Below the pieces are notes generated by a model, which saw only the letters and a program-made list of their open reading frames with translations, made no database searches and was not told the DNA's origin. Source: Paenibacillus glucanolyticus NBRC 15330 (GTDB lineage Bacteria; Bacillota; Bacilli; Paenibacillales; Paenibacillaceae). From it: DNA of 64,000 bases. Shown here piece by piece: positions 1 to 7,585 of this stretch. Location: NCBI RefSeq assembly GCF_004000885.1, contig NZ_BIMC01000001.1, forward strand, positions 248,001 to 312,000, read 5' to 3'. A program made the translations under genes and the position numbers. Numbering within the stretch: position 1 is the stretch's first letter; the number at the start of each line of letters is the position of its first letter.

Positions 1-584
1 TCAATAATGCGGATATCCCCGATAAAATCGTAGCCTAACACCCGGTCGACCAGTTCTTCGCGCGAAAAATTCCGCTGTGGATACTTGGCCAGCAAGAGCA
101 GCAGTTTATATTCGCTGGGCGTCAAATTTATGACCTGTCCATCACAGGTTACCTCGTGCTTCAACGAATTGATCACAAGCCGCCCCTGGTGATATACAAT
201 TACATCTGCAAGCAGCTTGCTGTCATCCCCCCGTCTTAAGACGGCTTTGATTCTTGCCATCACCTCGCGGGGGTCAAAAGGTTTTACAATATAGTCATCC
301 GCACCGGCGGCAAATCCGCCAATCCGGCTGCTTTGGGCCACTTTTGCCGTCAACATCATAATCGGCACTGAGCTGAACGTTCGAATTTCCTGGCATACCC
401 GCTCACCCTCCATATCCGGCAGCATCAGATCCAATATAACAAGATCCACAGTCTGCTCACGCATGTATCCCAATGCTTCGGCACCGTTTGTCGCTTCCAG
501 TGTCAGATAATGTTCTTTAAGCAGATAAGAAGCAAGAACTTCTCTAATATTCGGCTCATCGTCCACGACTAATATGGTCTTCAT
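1..584 (-). CDS. OmpR/PhoB-family response regulator (3' end outside window)
   Basis: This is a two-component response regulator, read from the minus strand and truncated at the window edge after about 194 codons. The N terminus MKTILVVDDEPNIREVL is a receiver domain with the acidic DDE cluster. The likely phospho-acceptor Asp lies in LVILDLMLPD, followed by the conserved MLTAK Thr/Ala and IVKPF Lys. The region after about residue 125 (LTPSEYKLLLLLA, then SREELVDRVLGYD) is an OmpR-type winged helix. The start is set by AAGGAG nine bases upstream of the ATG. A partner sensor kinase would be expected just outside the window, downstream of this gene. The target genes cannot be read from the sequence. 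Confidence 0.9.
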   Translation of the reverse strand, partial: MKTILVVDDEPNIREVLASYLLKEHYLTLEATNGAEALGYMREQTVDLVILDLMLPDMEGERVCQEIRTFSSVPIMMLTAKVAQSSRIGGFAAGADDYIVKPFDPREVMARIKAVLRRGDDSKLLADVIVYHQGRLVINSLKHEVTCDGQVINLTPSEYKLLLLLAKYPQRNFSREELVDRVLGYDFIGDIRII

Positions 585-682
585 GGTTGCTTCTCCTTAT
601 CGAGTGCTTTCTCAGTACAAGTCCACTTTAACATAAAAATTCATGATAACTGAAACTTGTGAAGATCTAGTGAGGACACGCC

Positions 683-707
683 AAAAAAGCCCATGAATAC
701 CATGGGC
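683..707 (-). terminator. Rho-independent terminator of the mgl/oxidoreductase operon
   Basis: On the minus strand a GCCCATG / CATGGGC stem with a 5-base loop is followed by six T. It lies just downstream of the sugar isomerase stop at 730, so it probably ends the operon that begins upstream of mglB. Confidence 0.8.
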
Positions 708-729
708 ATGGCTACTGTAATAATCCCCC

Positions 730-1575
730 TCATCCGTTTCTTTGGACTGCAGCCATTCGGGTCCTCAGGTAGTGAACACTCTGCGGCACCTCATTTTCTG
801 ACAATCCATGAAGAATAAGCGGTCCCTTGAATTGATAATCTTGCAGCAGCCTCAAGTAAGCTCCGTAGTCCAGCTCACCAGTTCCGGCAGCCACATATTT
901 CAGCCCGTCAGCGGTCGAATAATCCTTCGCGTGCGCGATAATGACCTCTTCGCCGAGCAGCGACAATACTTGTTCCAGAACATCGGCCAAAGGCTTCTCC
1001 TCCTCCGGCCTGAACAAATTCGCCGCATCCAGCACGACCTTTAATCGGGCTGAAGCGATGGTATCCAGCAGCTGCCTGCCTTTGACGGCATCGCTAACCA
1101 CATTGGCCGGCTCAGGTTCAATAGCGAGGTCAAGCTGGAATTCCTCCGCGATATTCACGGCCTCCTGCATCGTCAGGAGCAGATCATTCCACGCTTCCGG
1201 CGTATCGTTATCCGGATGCGTTCTCCACATATTGACCGGGTCCCTTGTGCCCGTGCACAAGGTGATGACCGAAGTTCCCATGGCATGGCACATCGCGGCC
1301 AAATGACGAAACCGGCGAACATCGTTCCGCAGTTTCTGCCGATCCGGGTGAATCATGTTAAAGGTACCGGAGACTGCAGCCATATGAAGATGCCGCTTCT
1401 CACACGCTTCCCTTATATGGACCGCCATCTCCATATCCACTGCATCCGGCAGAGACGGGAGACCAGCGCATGACAGATTGAACTGTATGATATCGAGTCC
1501 ACTTGCCATGACTGCATCCAAATTCCCATCCAATGTCGGACGGTCATACGTCTTGGAGAAGATGCCAAGCCTCAT
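730..1575 (-). CDS. Sugar phosphate isomerase/epimerase family protein (TIM barrel)
   Basis: A 281-residue protein of the xylose isomerase-like TIM-barrel (AP endonuclease 2) superfamily, whose members isomerise or epimerise sugars and polyols using a divalent metal. Candidate metal ligands fit the family pattern: LAIEPEPAN (Glu after strand 5), KVVLDAANLF (Asp), IIAHAKDY (His/Asp) and a late Glu near residue 263. It is 3 bases downstream of the oxidoreductase stop, and its GGAGG lies inside the end of that gene, so the two are probably translationally coupled. Pairing with a Gfo/Idh/MocA dehydrogenase and a sugar ABC transporter suggests catabolism of a modified sugar or cyclitol. The substrate is not identifiable from sequence alone. 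Confidence 0.8.
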   Translation of the reverse strand: MRLGIFSKTYDRPTLDGNLDAVMASGLDIIQFNLSCAGLPSLPDAVDMEMAVHIREACEKRHLHMAAVSGTFNMIHPDRQKLRNDVRRFRHLAAMCHAMGTSVITLCTGTRDPVNMWRTHPDNDTPEAWNDLLLTMQEAVNIAEEFQLDLAIEPEPANVVSDAVKGRQLLDTIASARLKVVLDAANLFRPEEEKPLADVLEQVLSLLGEEVIIAHAKDYSTADGLKYVAAGTGELDYGAYLRLLQDYQFKGPLILHGLSENEVPQSVHYLRTRMAAVQRNG

Positions 1576-1578
1576 GCC

Positions 1579-2652
1579 TCATACACCTCCCGTTACATCA
1601 GCCAGCCTCACCGTCTCCTTGCTCTCCACAGATCTTGCAATCGCCGCCATCGCCCGCATGGCGGCAACGCCATCCTCCAGATTGGCCCCCTTCATGGGTG
1701 CTTGGCCCAGAATCGTATCTGCAAAGCCCTCAACCTGAAGCTTGAAAAAATGCGCGTCTTCGCCAAGCGGTCTGTGATAACAGCCGTCACGTGCCGAGAA
1801 CACCTCAACATCGCTTGACTTAAAGAGCCACGGATTGTAGGTTTTGCCAAGAATGCTTCCGTGTTCGCCGTATATTTGAAAGCCTTCATGCCAGTCCATC
1901 CGCACGGCAACCGTTAAATCCAGATGTCCGATAGCACCCGAGGCATACTGAACCGTGACAAACCAGTTATATGCATCGAATTTCTGCGTGTTCCAAGCCG
2001 TAACACTGACCATCTCTCCTCCTAAAAAGCGCGCCGTATCAACCAGATGGCTGCCATGGGTGAGCATGAAGTATCGCAGTTTATCGAGCTTCGGATTGCC
2101 TTCCGGTCTCAATGCGTTCGGACTCAGCTGCACCATCGGCTGCACGTTCTCCGTGACCGTGTAACGGTAGGTGGAATCGCAATACCATGCTTTCACAGCC
2201 AGCAGTTCACCCATCTCTTGATCCATGAACTGCTTGGCGTAAGCGATTCCCGGATCAAATCGTTTCATGTTGCCGACTTGTACCACAGACCCGGAATGCT
2301 CGGCTCTACGCAGCAATTCCTCACACTCCTCTACGGTGACACCGAGAGGCTTCTCAACCAAAACATGCTTGCCTGCTTCGATGGCTTTAAGTGCAGCTTC
2401 AACATGAAACTGGTCTGCGATGCCAATGATGACCGCGTCTACATCCGGATCGGCCAGCATCTTGTCATAGTCGTTGAAGGTCTGCACAGGCTGATGGATT
2501 TCGGCCATCCGCCTGAGCAAATCCTCAGCCACATCACATATGGCGTACAGCCTTGCGTTGCGCGCTCTTCTGCAAGCTTCAAAATGCCCGTACTGCGATA
2601 TGGGTCCGCAGCCCAGCACACCGATATTCAGTCGCTTCTGATCCGTAATCAT
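1579..2652 (-). CDS. Gfo/Idh/MocA family NAD(P)-dependent oxidoreductase
   Basis: A 357-residue protein with an N-terminal Rossmann fold (IGVLGCGPISQYGHFEA, residues about 9-25) and the family signature EKPLG near residue 100, whose Lys contacts cofactor and substrate. The C-terminal alpha/beta domain includes a candidate catalytic His in MLTHGSHLVD. Family members oxidise sugars, inositols or sugar acids. The start has AGGAGG seven bases upstream. It lies downstream of mglC beyond a hairpin, which suggests lower expression than the transporter. Together with the next gene it probably processes the sugar imported by MglABC. This is inference from context. Confidence 0.85.
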   Translation of the reverse strand: MITDQKRLNIGVLGCGPISQYGHFEACRRARNARLYAICDVAEDLLRRMAEIHQPVQTFNDYDKMLADPDVDAVIIGIADQFHVEAALKAIEAGKHVLVEKPLGVTVEECEELLRRAEHSGSVVQVGNMKRFDPGIAYAKQFMDQEMGELLAVKAWYCDSTYRYTVTENVQPMVQLSPNALRPEGNPKLDKLRYFMLTHGSHLVDTARFLGGEMVSVTAWNTQKFDAYNWFVTVQYASGAIGHLDLTVAVRMDWHEGFQIYGEHGSILGKTYNPWLFKSSDVEVFSARDGCYHRPLGEDAHFFKLQVEGFADTILGQAPMKGANLEDGVAAMRAMAAIARSVESKETVRLADVTGGV

Positions 2653-2681
2653 GACAGCACCTCCTATAGTTGATGATTATT

Positions 2682-2711
2682 AAAAAAGCCGCGGGATATA
2701 CTCCAGCGGCT
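2682..2711 (-). terminator. Hairpin with T-run between mglC and the oxidoreductase
   Basis: On the minus strand AGCCGC and GCGGCT form a 6-bp stem around a 13-base loop followed by six T. It sits between mglC and a same-strand gene 70 bases away, so it may act as a partial terminator that lowers expression of the distal enzymes. The short stem makes full termination uncertain. Confidence 0.55.
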
Positions 2712-2721
2712 GCATTTTCCT

Positions 2722-3741
2722 TTATTTTTTTGCCATATACTTTCGGATGTCAAAGGCAACCGCTGCTACAATAATAAGTCCTTTGATGATCAATTGCCAA
2801 TAAGGACTCACACCGATAAAGGTCAAGCCGTAATTGATGACACCGAAGATAAGCACGCCGGCCATCACGCCCGGAACCGTGCCGATACCCCCGGCAGTGG
2901 ATACGCCGCCAACCACACACGCGGCAATCGCATCCAGCTCATACATATTGCCATAGTTGTTGGTCGCGCCCCCGGTTCTGGCAGCCTCCAGCACGCCGGC
3001 AATCCCATACAGCGCCCCGGAGATGGCGTAGATCGCTATGAGATTTCGGGCCACGTTAATGCCGGATACATGCGCAGCCTGAACGTTGCCGCCAATGGCA
3101 TACATATTTTTGCCGAGCCGGGTTTTATTGAATATAACCCAGCAGACAAAAGCCACAAACACGGCAATAATAACGATGTACGGAAGAGAGTATCCGCCAC
3201 CGAAATCGATGTATCCACTTCCCCACACGGTAAAATCGGGCCTTAAACCGCCAATCGGCTGGGATTGGTTCGGCTCCATATCAAAATAGATGGAATTGAT
3301 GCCGTAAATGCCGACCATCGTGCCGAGTGTCGCAATAAATGGCGGCACATGCAGCTTGGCTACGATAAAACCGTTAATTAAACCAACGATAAGCCCCGCC
3401 AAGATGCCGATAAGAATCGGCATGAAGACCCAAACTTGAGGGAGATCCGGAAAGAAACGGTTGGCATAGACATCCGTTTGGAGCATCGATGCCGATACAA
3501 CGGCACTTAAACCTACGACCCGTCCAGCCGAGAGATCCACCCCGCCAGTAATCAGAATGAATGCCGCGCCAAGCGCGATAATTAATCGGGTAGAGGATTG
3601 CTGCAGAATATCCCTCAATGTGGAGAAGGCCAGAAAGTTGGGATCTGCTACGGCAATCCCGATCACGAGCAATATCAATACAACGAATATGGCGCGCTGC
3701 GCCAAATAATCTTTAACTTTAACGATGGCTTGCGTATTCAT
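2722..3741 (-). CDS. mglC: Galactose/methyl-galactoside-type sugar ABC transporter permease MglC
   Basis: A 339-residue polytopic membrane protein and the permease of a sugar ABC importer. It matches MglC closely along its length as I recall that family: ILQQSSTRLIIALGAAFIL, GGVDLSAGRVVGL, PPFIATLGTMVGIYGINS, the cytoplasmic loop NKTRLGKNMYAIGGN, and TNNYGNMYELDAIAACVVGG. About 8-10 hydrophobic segments are visible. Its ATG overlaps the mglA stop in an ATGA arrangement, giving translational coupling. It is third in the mglB-mglA-mglC order. Galactose specificity is by family resemblance. The downstream oxidoreductase and isomerase could mean a different hexose or cyclitol. Confidence 0.9.
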   Translation of the reverse strand: MNTQAIVKVKDYLAQRAIFVVLILLVIGIAVADPNFLAFSTLRDILQQSSTRLIIALGAAFILITGGVDLSAGRVVGLSAVVSASMLQTDVYANRFFPDLPQVWVFMPILIGILAGLIVGLINGFIVAKLHVPPFIATLGTMVGIYGINSIYFDMEPNQSQPIGGLRPDFTVWGSGYIDFGGGYSLPYIVIIAVFVAFVCWVIFNKTRLGKNMYAIGGNVQAAHVSGINVARNLIAIYAISGALYGIAGVLEAARTGGATNNYGNMYELDAIAACVVGGVSTAGGIGTVPGVMAGVLIFGVINYGLTFIGVSPYWQLIIKGLIIVAAVAFDIRKYMAKK

Positions 3742-5276
3742 CGATCTTCCCCTCCTGGATCAGCTGACCGCTGCTGTGCGGCAAGCCGCATAATTTCCTC
3801 TTCGCTAGCCTCATGCCCCTCAAGAATTCCCGTCATCCGCCCTTCACTCATCACCATGATCCGGTCGGACATCCCCAGCAGCTCGGGCATTTCAGAGGAA
3901 ATCATGATGATGCTCTTCCCTTGCTTGGCCAGCTGCGTAATGATGGAATAAATCTCGAATTTCGCACCGACATCGATTCCACGGGTAGGCTCATCCAGAA
4001 GCAGAATCTCAGGCTCCGTGAGCAGCCATCTTGCCAACAGCACCTTCTGCTGATTGCCGCCGGACAGATTCCGAATCTGGGTATTCACCGACGGCGTTTT
4101 GGTTCTCAGCTTCTCCACATTCCTTCGGGCATCTTCCATTCCTTTACGTTCATTTAACAGAAATGCCCAATTCTGATACCTTTGAAGATTGGCAATGACC
4201 GTATTCTCGTAAACCGAGAGAACCGGGAAAATGCCGGTTGCTCTCCGCTCTTCCGTCAAAAGTGCCATATTGTTTCTCTTGGCATCGGAAGGTGACTTGA
4301 TCTTCACCTGCTTGCCGTGAATCGATATCGTTCCTGAGGCGATCGGACGAAGCCCGAACATGGCTTCAATCAGCTCCGTCCGCTGCGCACCAACCAGGCC
4401 GCCAATGCCCAGAATCTCGCCTTTTCGGAGCTCAAAGGACACATTCTGGAACGATTTCGGATTCGGGGAACTCAAATTGTGAATCTTCATCCGGGTATCT
4501 CCGGGAACATTCGTGCGTTCAGGATAACGCTCCGTCAAATCCCGCCCCACCATGCGGGTAATAATCAAATCGGTTGTCAGTTCACCTGCCTGCCAGGTAC
4601 CGACATATTTGCCATCACGCATGATGGTCACATCATCGGATATCCGCAGGATTTCTTCCATCTTGTGCGATATATACACAATCGACACGCCCTGTGACCG
4701 AAGCCTGTTCATAATGCTGAACAGATGCTCCACCTCATTGCCAGTCAGAGATGAGGTCGGTTCGTCCATCACAATCACCTTGGAGTGGTAGGACACGGCC
4801 TTGACGATTTCAAGCGACTGGATCTTGGATACAGAGAGCGCACCCGTCCTTGCCTTGGGATCAACATCGATATCAAGCTCACGGAACAGCCGGAGCGTAT
4901 CGATAGCCATCTGTTTCTCATTCACAAATTTGAAAGGCCAGAAACCCATCATCGGAAATCGGCCCAGCCATATATTCTCCATCACATTGCGGTGCGGCAC
5001 CGGATGGAGCTCCTGATGGATCATGGATACTCCATAATTTAACGCGTCCTTGGAGCTGTTAATGGTTACCTTGCTGCCATTCAAATAAATATCGCCGGCA
5101 TCCGGCTTGTAAATGCCGAACAAACACTTCATCAGCGTTGATTTGCCTGCCCCGTTCTCACCCATGAGAGCATGCACGGTGCCAGGCTTTACCTTGAATG
5201 TCACATCATTCAACGCCTGAACTCCTGGGAAAGCCTTCGATATATTCCGCATCTCCAGTACGTACGATTCTGTCAT
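3738..5276 (-). CDS. mglA: Sugar ABC transporter ATP-binding protein MglA (two fused ATPase domains)
   Basis: A 512-residue duplicated ATPase that energises the MglC permease. The first domain has Walker A GENGAGKST and Walker B VIVMDEPT, with the degenerate signature LSVSK in place of LSGGQ. The second domain has a degenerate P-loop region (GGLVGAQRTEL), an intact LSGGNQQK signature and Walker B ILLLDEPTRGIDVG. This split of intact and decayed motifs is normal for MglA/RbsA proteins. The N-terminal third resembles MglA more than RbsA (HALMGENGAGKST, MKCLFGIY, HQELHPV). It is separated from mglB by a hairpin and overlaps mglC by 4 bases. Confidence 0.92.
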   Translation of the reverse strand: MTESYVLEMRNISKAFPGVQALNDVTFKVKPGTVHALMGENGAGKSTLMKCLFGIYKPDAGDIYLNGSKVTINSSKDALNYGVSMIHQELHPVPHRNVMENIWLGRFPMMGFWPFKFVNEKQMAIDTLRLFRELDIDVDPKARTGALSVSKIQSLEIVKAVSYHSKVIVMDEPTSSLTGNEVEHLFSIMNRLRSQGVSIVYISHKMEEILRISDDVTIMRDGKYVGTWQAGELTTDLIITRMVGRDLTERYPERTNVPGDTRMKIHNLSSPNPKSFQNVSFELRKGEILGIGGLVGAQRTELIEAMFGLRPIASGTISIHGKQVKIKSPSDAKRNNMALLTEERRATGIFPVLSVYENTVIANLQRYQNWAFLLNERKGMEDARRNVEKLRTKTPSVNTQIRNLSGGNQQKVLLARWLLTEPEILLLDEPTRGIDVGAKFEIYSIITQLAKQGKSIIMISSEMPELLGMSDRIMVMSEGRMTGILEGHEASEEEIMRLAAQQRSADPGGEDR

Positions 5277-5305
5277 CCCTGGATACCTCCTTCGCCTGCC
5301 GGGCC

Positions 5306-5356
5306 AAAAAAAGCCGAATATAAAGGGACAACGCTACGAATAGCCGCTGCCCCTTT
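5306..5356 (-). terminator. Stem-loop between mglB and mglA
   Basis: On the minus strand AAAGGG-G-CAGCG pairs with CGTTG-T-CCCTTT around a short loop. A further ten bases lead to a run of seven T. The position directly after the binding-protein gene suits a partial terminator or 3'-end stabiliser that keeps the binding protein in excess over the membrane subunits, as is common in such operons. Function is inferred. Confidence 0.5.
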
Positions 5357-5371
5357 CATATAACCCTGCCA

Positions 5372-6424
5372 TTATTTCGCGTCGGCGATATTGTCCTTCG
5401 TTATTTTTTTGTAAGCGATCCAGACATATTTGCCATCGGTAATGTCAAAGCCGGTGTTATCCTTGTTCGGCGTTTCTCCCTTGGAGAGTGCTGCAGCAAT
5501 CGCTACGGAAGCTTTTCCCTGGCTCTTTGCATCGTTAAGCACCGTACCGAGAAGTGTGCCGTCTTCAAGCGCCTGGATTGCAGGGGCCGTTGCATCTACG
5601 CCGACAACAGGCATGTATTTGTCGCCGCTGAAATATCCCGCTGCCTTCAATGCTTCAATGGCTCCCAGCGCCATATCGTCATTGTTCGCGAGAACCGCTT
5701 CAATCTTGTCGCCATGGGATGCGAGGAATGCCTGCATCTTTTCCTGGCCCTTTACGCGGTCCCACATCGCGGTATCTACCGCAAGCGCTTCCACTTCGAT
5801 GCCTGCATCTTGAATCGCCTGCACGGAAAATTTGGTTCGCAGCTCCGCATCCTGATGGCCCGGTTCGCCCTGCAGCAGCACATACTGAAGTTTGCCATCC
5901 CCGTTCTTGTCTGCCTTCGGATTCGCCTTCCAATAATCCACGATGAGCTGACCGGAGATTGTGCCGGATTCCTCCGCCTTCGCCCCTACGTAATACACCT
6001 TATCCCATTTGTTCATATCCTCTGCGATCGGTTCCCGGTTCAAGAAAACAACCGGTGTATTAGCCGTCTTGGCCTTATCAATAATGACGCCGGCAGCTGT
6101 CCGATCCACCGGGTTGATGATCATGGAGCTGTATTTTTTTGAAATAAACAGGTCGATTTTCTCATTCTGGGTAGGCTGCGCATTTTGACTATCCACGATA
6201 TCCAGCTTAGCCACGCCATCAGCCGCGTCGGACATTGCATTACGCACACCCGTCATGAACGTATCGTCAAATTTGTAAATCGCCACCCCCACTTGGGGCG
6301 TGCCTCCGCTCGCTGCTTCACTTCCCTTGCTTTCACCGCCGGTTGAACTGCTTCCGCCGTTATTGCATGCCGCCGTGGTCAGCATCATGCCCGCCATAAG
6401 GACAAACAACCATTTTTTCTTCAC
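5372..6424 (-). CDS. mglB: Sugar-binding lipoprotein MglB (galactose-type substrate-binding protein)
   Basis: A 350-residue substrate-binding protein of the periplasmic binding protein type I fold. The N terminus is a lipoprotein signal ending in TTAAC, with lipidation expected at Cys20, followed by a Gly/Ser-rich linker. Mature-domain features match MglB/RbsB proteins: VGVAIYKFDDTFM, IINPVDRTAAGVIID, PVVFLNREP, EAVLANNDDMALGAIEALK and VVGVDATAPA. The start is GTG with GGAGG nine bases upstream. It is the first gene of the transport operon, and its upstream region carries a 13-bp direct repeat suited to the neighbouring AraC-type response regulator. Confidence 0.9.
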   Translation of the reverse strand: MKKKWLFVLMAGMMLTTAACNNGGSSSTGGESKGSEAASGGTPQVGVAIYKFDDTFMTGVRNAMSDAADGVAKLDIVDSQNAQPTQNEKIDLFISKKYSSMIINPVDRTAAGVIIDKAKTANTPVVFLNREPIAEDMNKWDKVYYVGAKAEESGTISGQLIVDYWKANPKADKNGDGKLQYVLLQGEPGHQDAELRTKFSVQAIQDAGIEVEALAVDTAMWDRVKGQEKMQAFLASHGDKIEAVLANNDDMALGAIEALKAAGYFSGDKYMPVVGVDATAPAIQALEDGTLLGTVLNDAKSQGKASVAIAAALSKGETPNKDNTGFDITDGKYVWIAYKKITKDNIADAK

Positions 6425-6532
6425 CTGGGTTGACCTCCCTGATTCATTCGATGATCAGCGATGTGTACGGCCATCCATTGCCGCATTTCACTGTCTATCG
6501 CCATTATGCCGTAACGGATGGCACATTCGAAT

Positions 6533-6566
6533 TCAAAATCCTCATGTTTTCTATCAAAATCCTCAT
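6533..6566. promoter_or_regulatory. 13-bp direct repeat, 21-bp period, upstream of mglB
   Basis: TCAAAATCCTCAT occurs exactly at 6533-6545 and 6554-6566. The period of 21 bp (two helical turns) is the usual layout of AraC-family half-sites. Read on the minus strand it is immediately upstream of TTCGAA, 17 bases and CATAAT, a weak -35 but fair -10, which is typical of an activator-dependent promoter. The natural candidate binder is the YesN-like regulator encoded at 9418-11052. Confidence 0.6.
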
Positions 6567-6586
6567 CACTTTTTACAGTTGTGGAA

Positions 6587-7585
6587 TTACTTCACAAATG
6601 GAAACAACACCTTCTGATTATCCATCCAGAACATGTTATCCGCATCAATGACCTTGGTTTCAAGCACGATCGGCTTGTCGTATCTGGAGCCGTCCAATAC
6701 TTTCACCGCCTGTTCTACTCCCAAATAACCTGTGCTGAAGCCATTCTGTACCACCAGTTTGTGAATAACGCCATCCTGAAGAAGCTGCAGCTGCTCCAGA
6801 TCGCTGCCAAATGTGACAATCTTGATCCTCCCCTGCTCCTTGCGCCGAGCAATTTCTTTGGCAGCACCTAGGGATGCCTGAATATCCAGTGCCAGAATCC
6901 CGTCGATGGAATCCCGGTCAAGTAGCTGCTTGGCTGCCTGCCAGCAAGCATCCTCACGCTTGCCGCATGCGGCGCCATCCGCAATTTGAATGCCGCTGAT
7001 ATTCGACAGTACTTGCTTGGCGCCTTCTTCGCGAGCAATTAAGTCCGGATCTTCCCTGTCCGATCGAAGGATGGCCACTATGCCTGCTCCTCCAAGCAGG
7101 TCTGCGAGCTGCTGCCCCGCCTGGCGTCCTGCCGCTTCGTTGTTGATTGCAATGGCGGCCATCACACCTGTATTCATGCGGGCATCATTTAATGCAATCA
7201 CCGGGATCCCCGCTGCTGAAGCCTTCACGCCGAGGTCCTTCAGCACAGCTTCGGATGCCGGGTCAACCAATATGGCAGAAGTGCCTCTCTCCAATGCCTG
7301 TAGCGAGACTTGAAGCTGCTCCGCTTCGTCGTCACTTGGCTCAAGGGCGATATAATCCAGCTCAAACCTGTATTCCTTGGCAGCCGCTTCGGCACCCAAA
7401 CGGATGGCATCGCCCTGTTCTTCGGCGTGTACGGGTGCTACGAGCGCAATATGCCGCAGTTCGCTCTCCTCATCCAAGGGTGGCTCTGACGAACATGAGG
7501 TTAAGAACATTAGCGATAAGAGAACCGCAATGAAACAGACGATCGGGACATGCGGTAACCGAATTGAAGTAATCCTCTTAATCAT
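6587..7585 (-). CDS. Sugar-binding lipoprotein of the sensor operon (LacI/RbsB fold)
   Basis: A 332-residue type I substrate-binding protein. Starting at 7585 gives a clean lipoprotein signal, with a hydrophobic stretch leading to LTSCSS (Cys about residue 29), followed by HIALVAPVHAEEQGDAI and ISTILVDP-like segments typical of sugar-binding proteins. The start overlaps the end of the sensor kinase gene by 8 bases, so it is made with the kinase rather than with the transporter. It has its own place between the kinase and mglB and no adjacent permease of its own. It probably acts as an extracytoplasmic sugar sensor feeding the kinase, as in three-component XylFII-LytS-YesN-type systems. That role is inference. 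Confidence 0.82.
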   Translation of the reverse strand: MIKRITSIRLPHVPIVCFIAVLLSLMFLTSCSSEPPLDEESELRHIALVAPVHAEEQGDAIRLGAEAAAKEYRFELDYIALEPSDDEAEQLQVSLQALERGTSAILVDPASEAVLKDLGVKASAAGIPVIALNDARMNTGVMAAIAINNEAAGRQAGQQLADLLGGAGIVAILRSDREDPDLIAREEGAKQVLSNISGIQIADGAACGKREDACWQAAKQLLDRDSIDGILALDIQASLGAAKEIARRKEQGRIKIVTFGSDLEQLQLLQDGVIHKLVVQNGFSTGYLGVEQAVKVLDGSRYDKPIVLETKVIDADNMFWMDNQKVLFPFVK

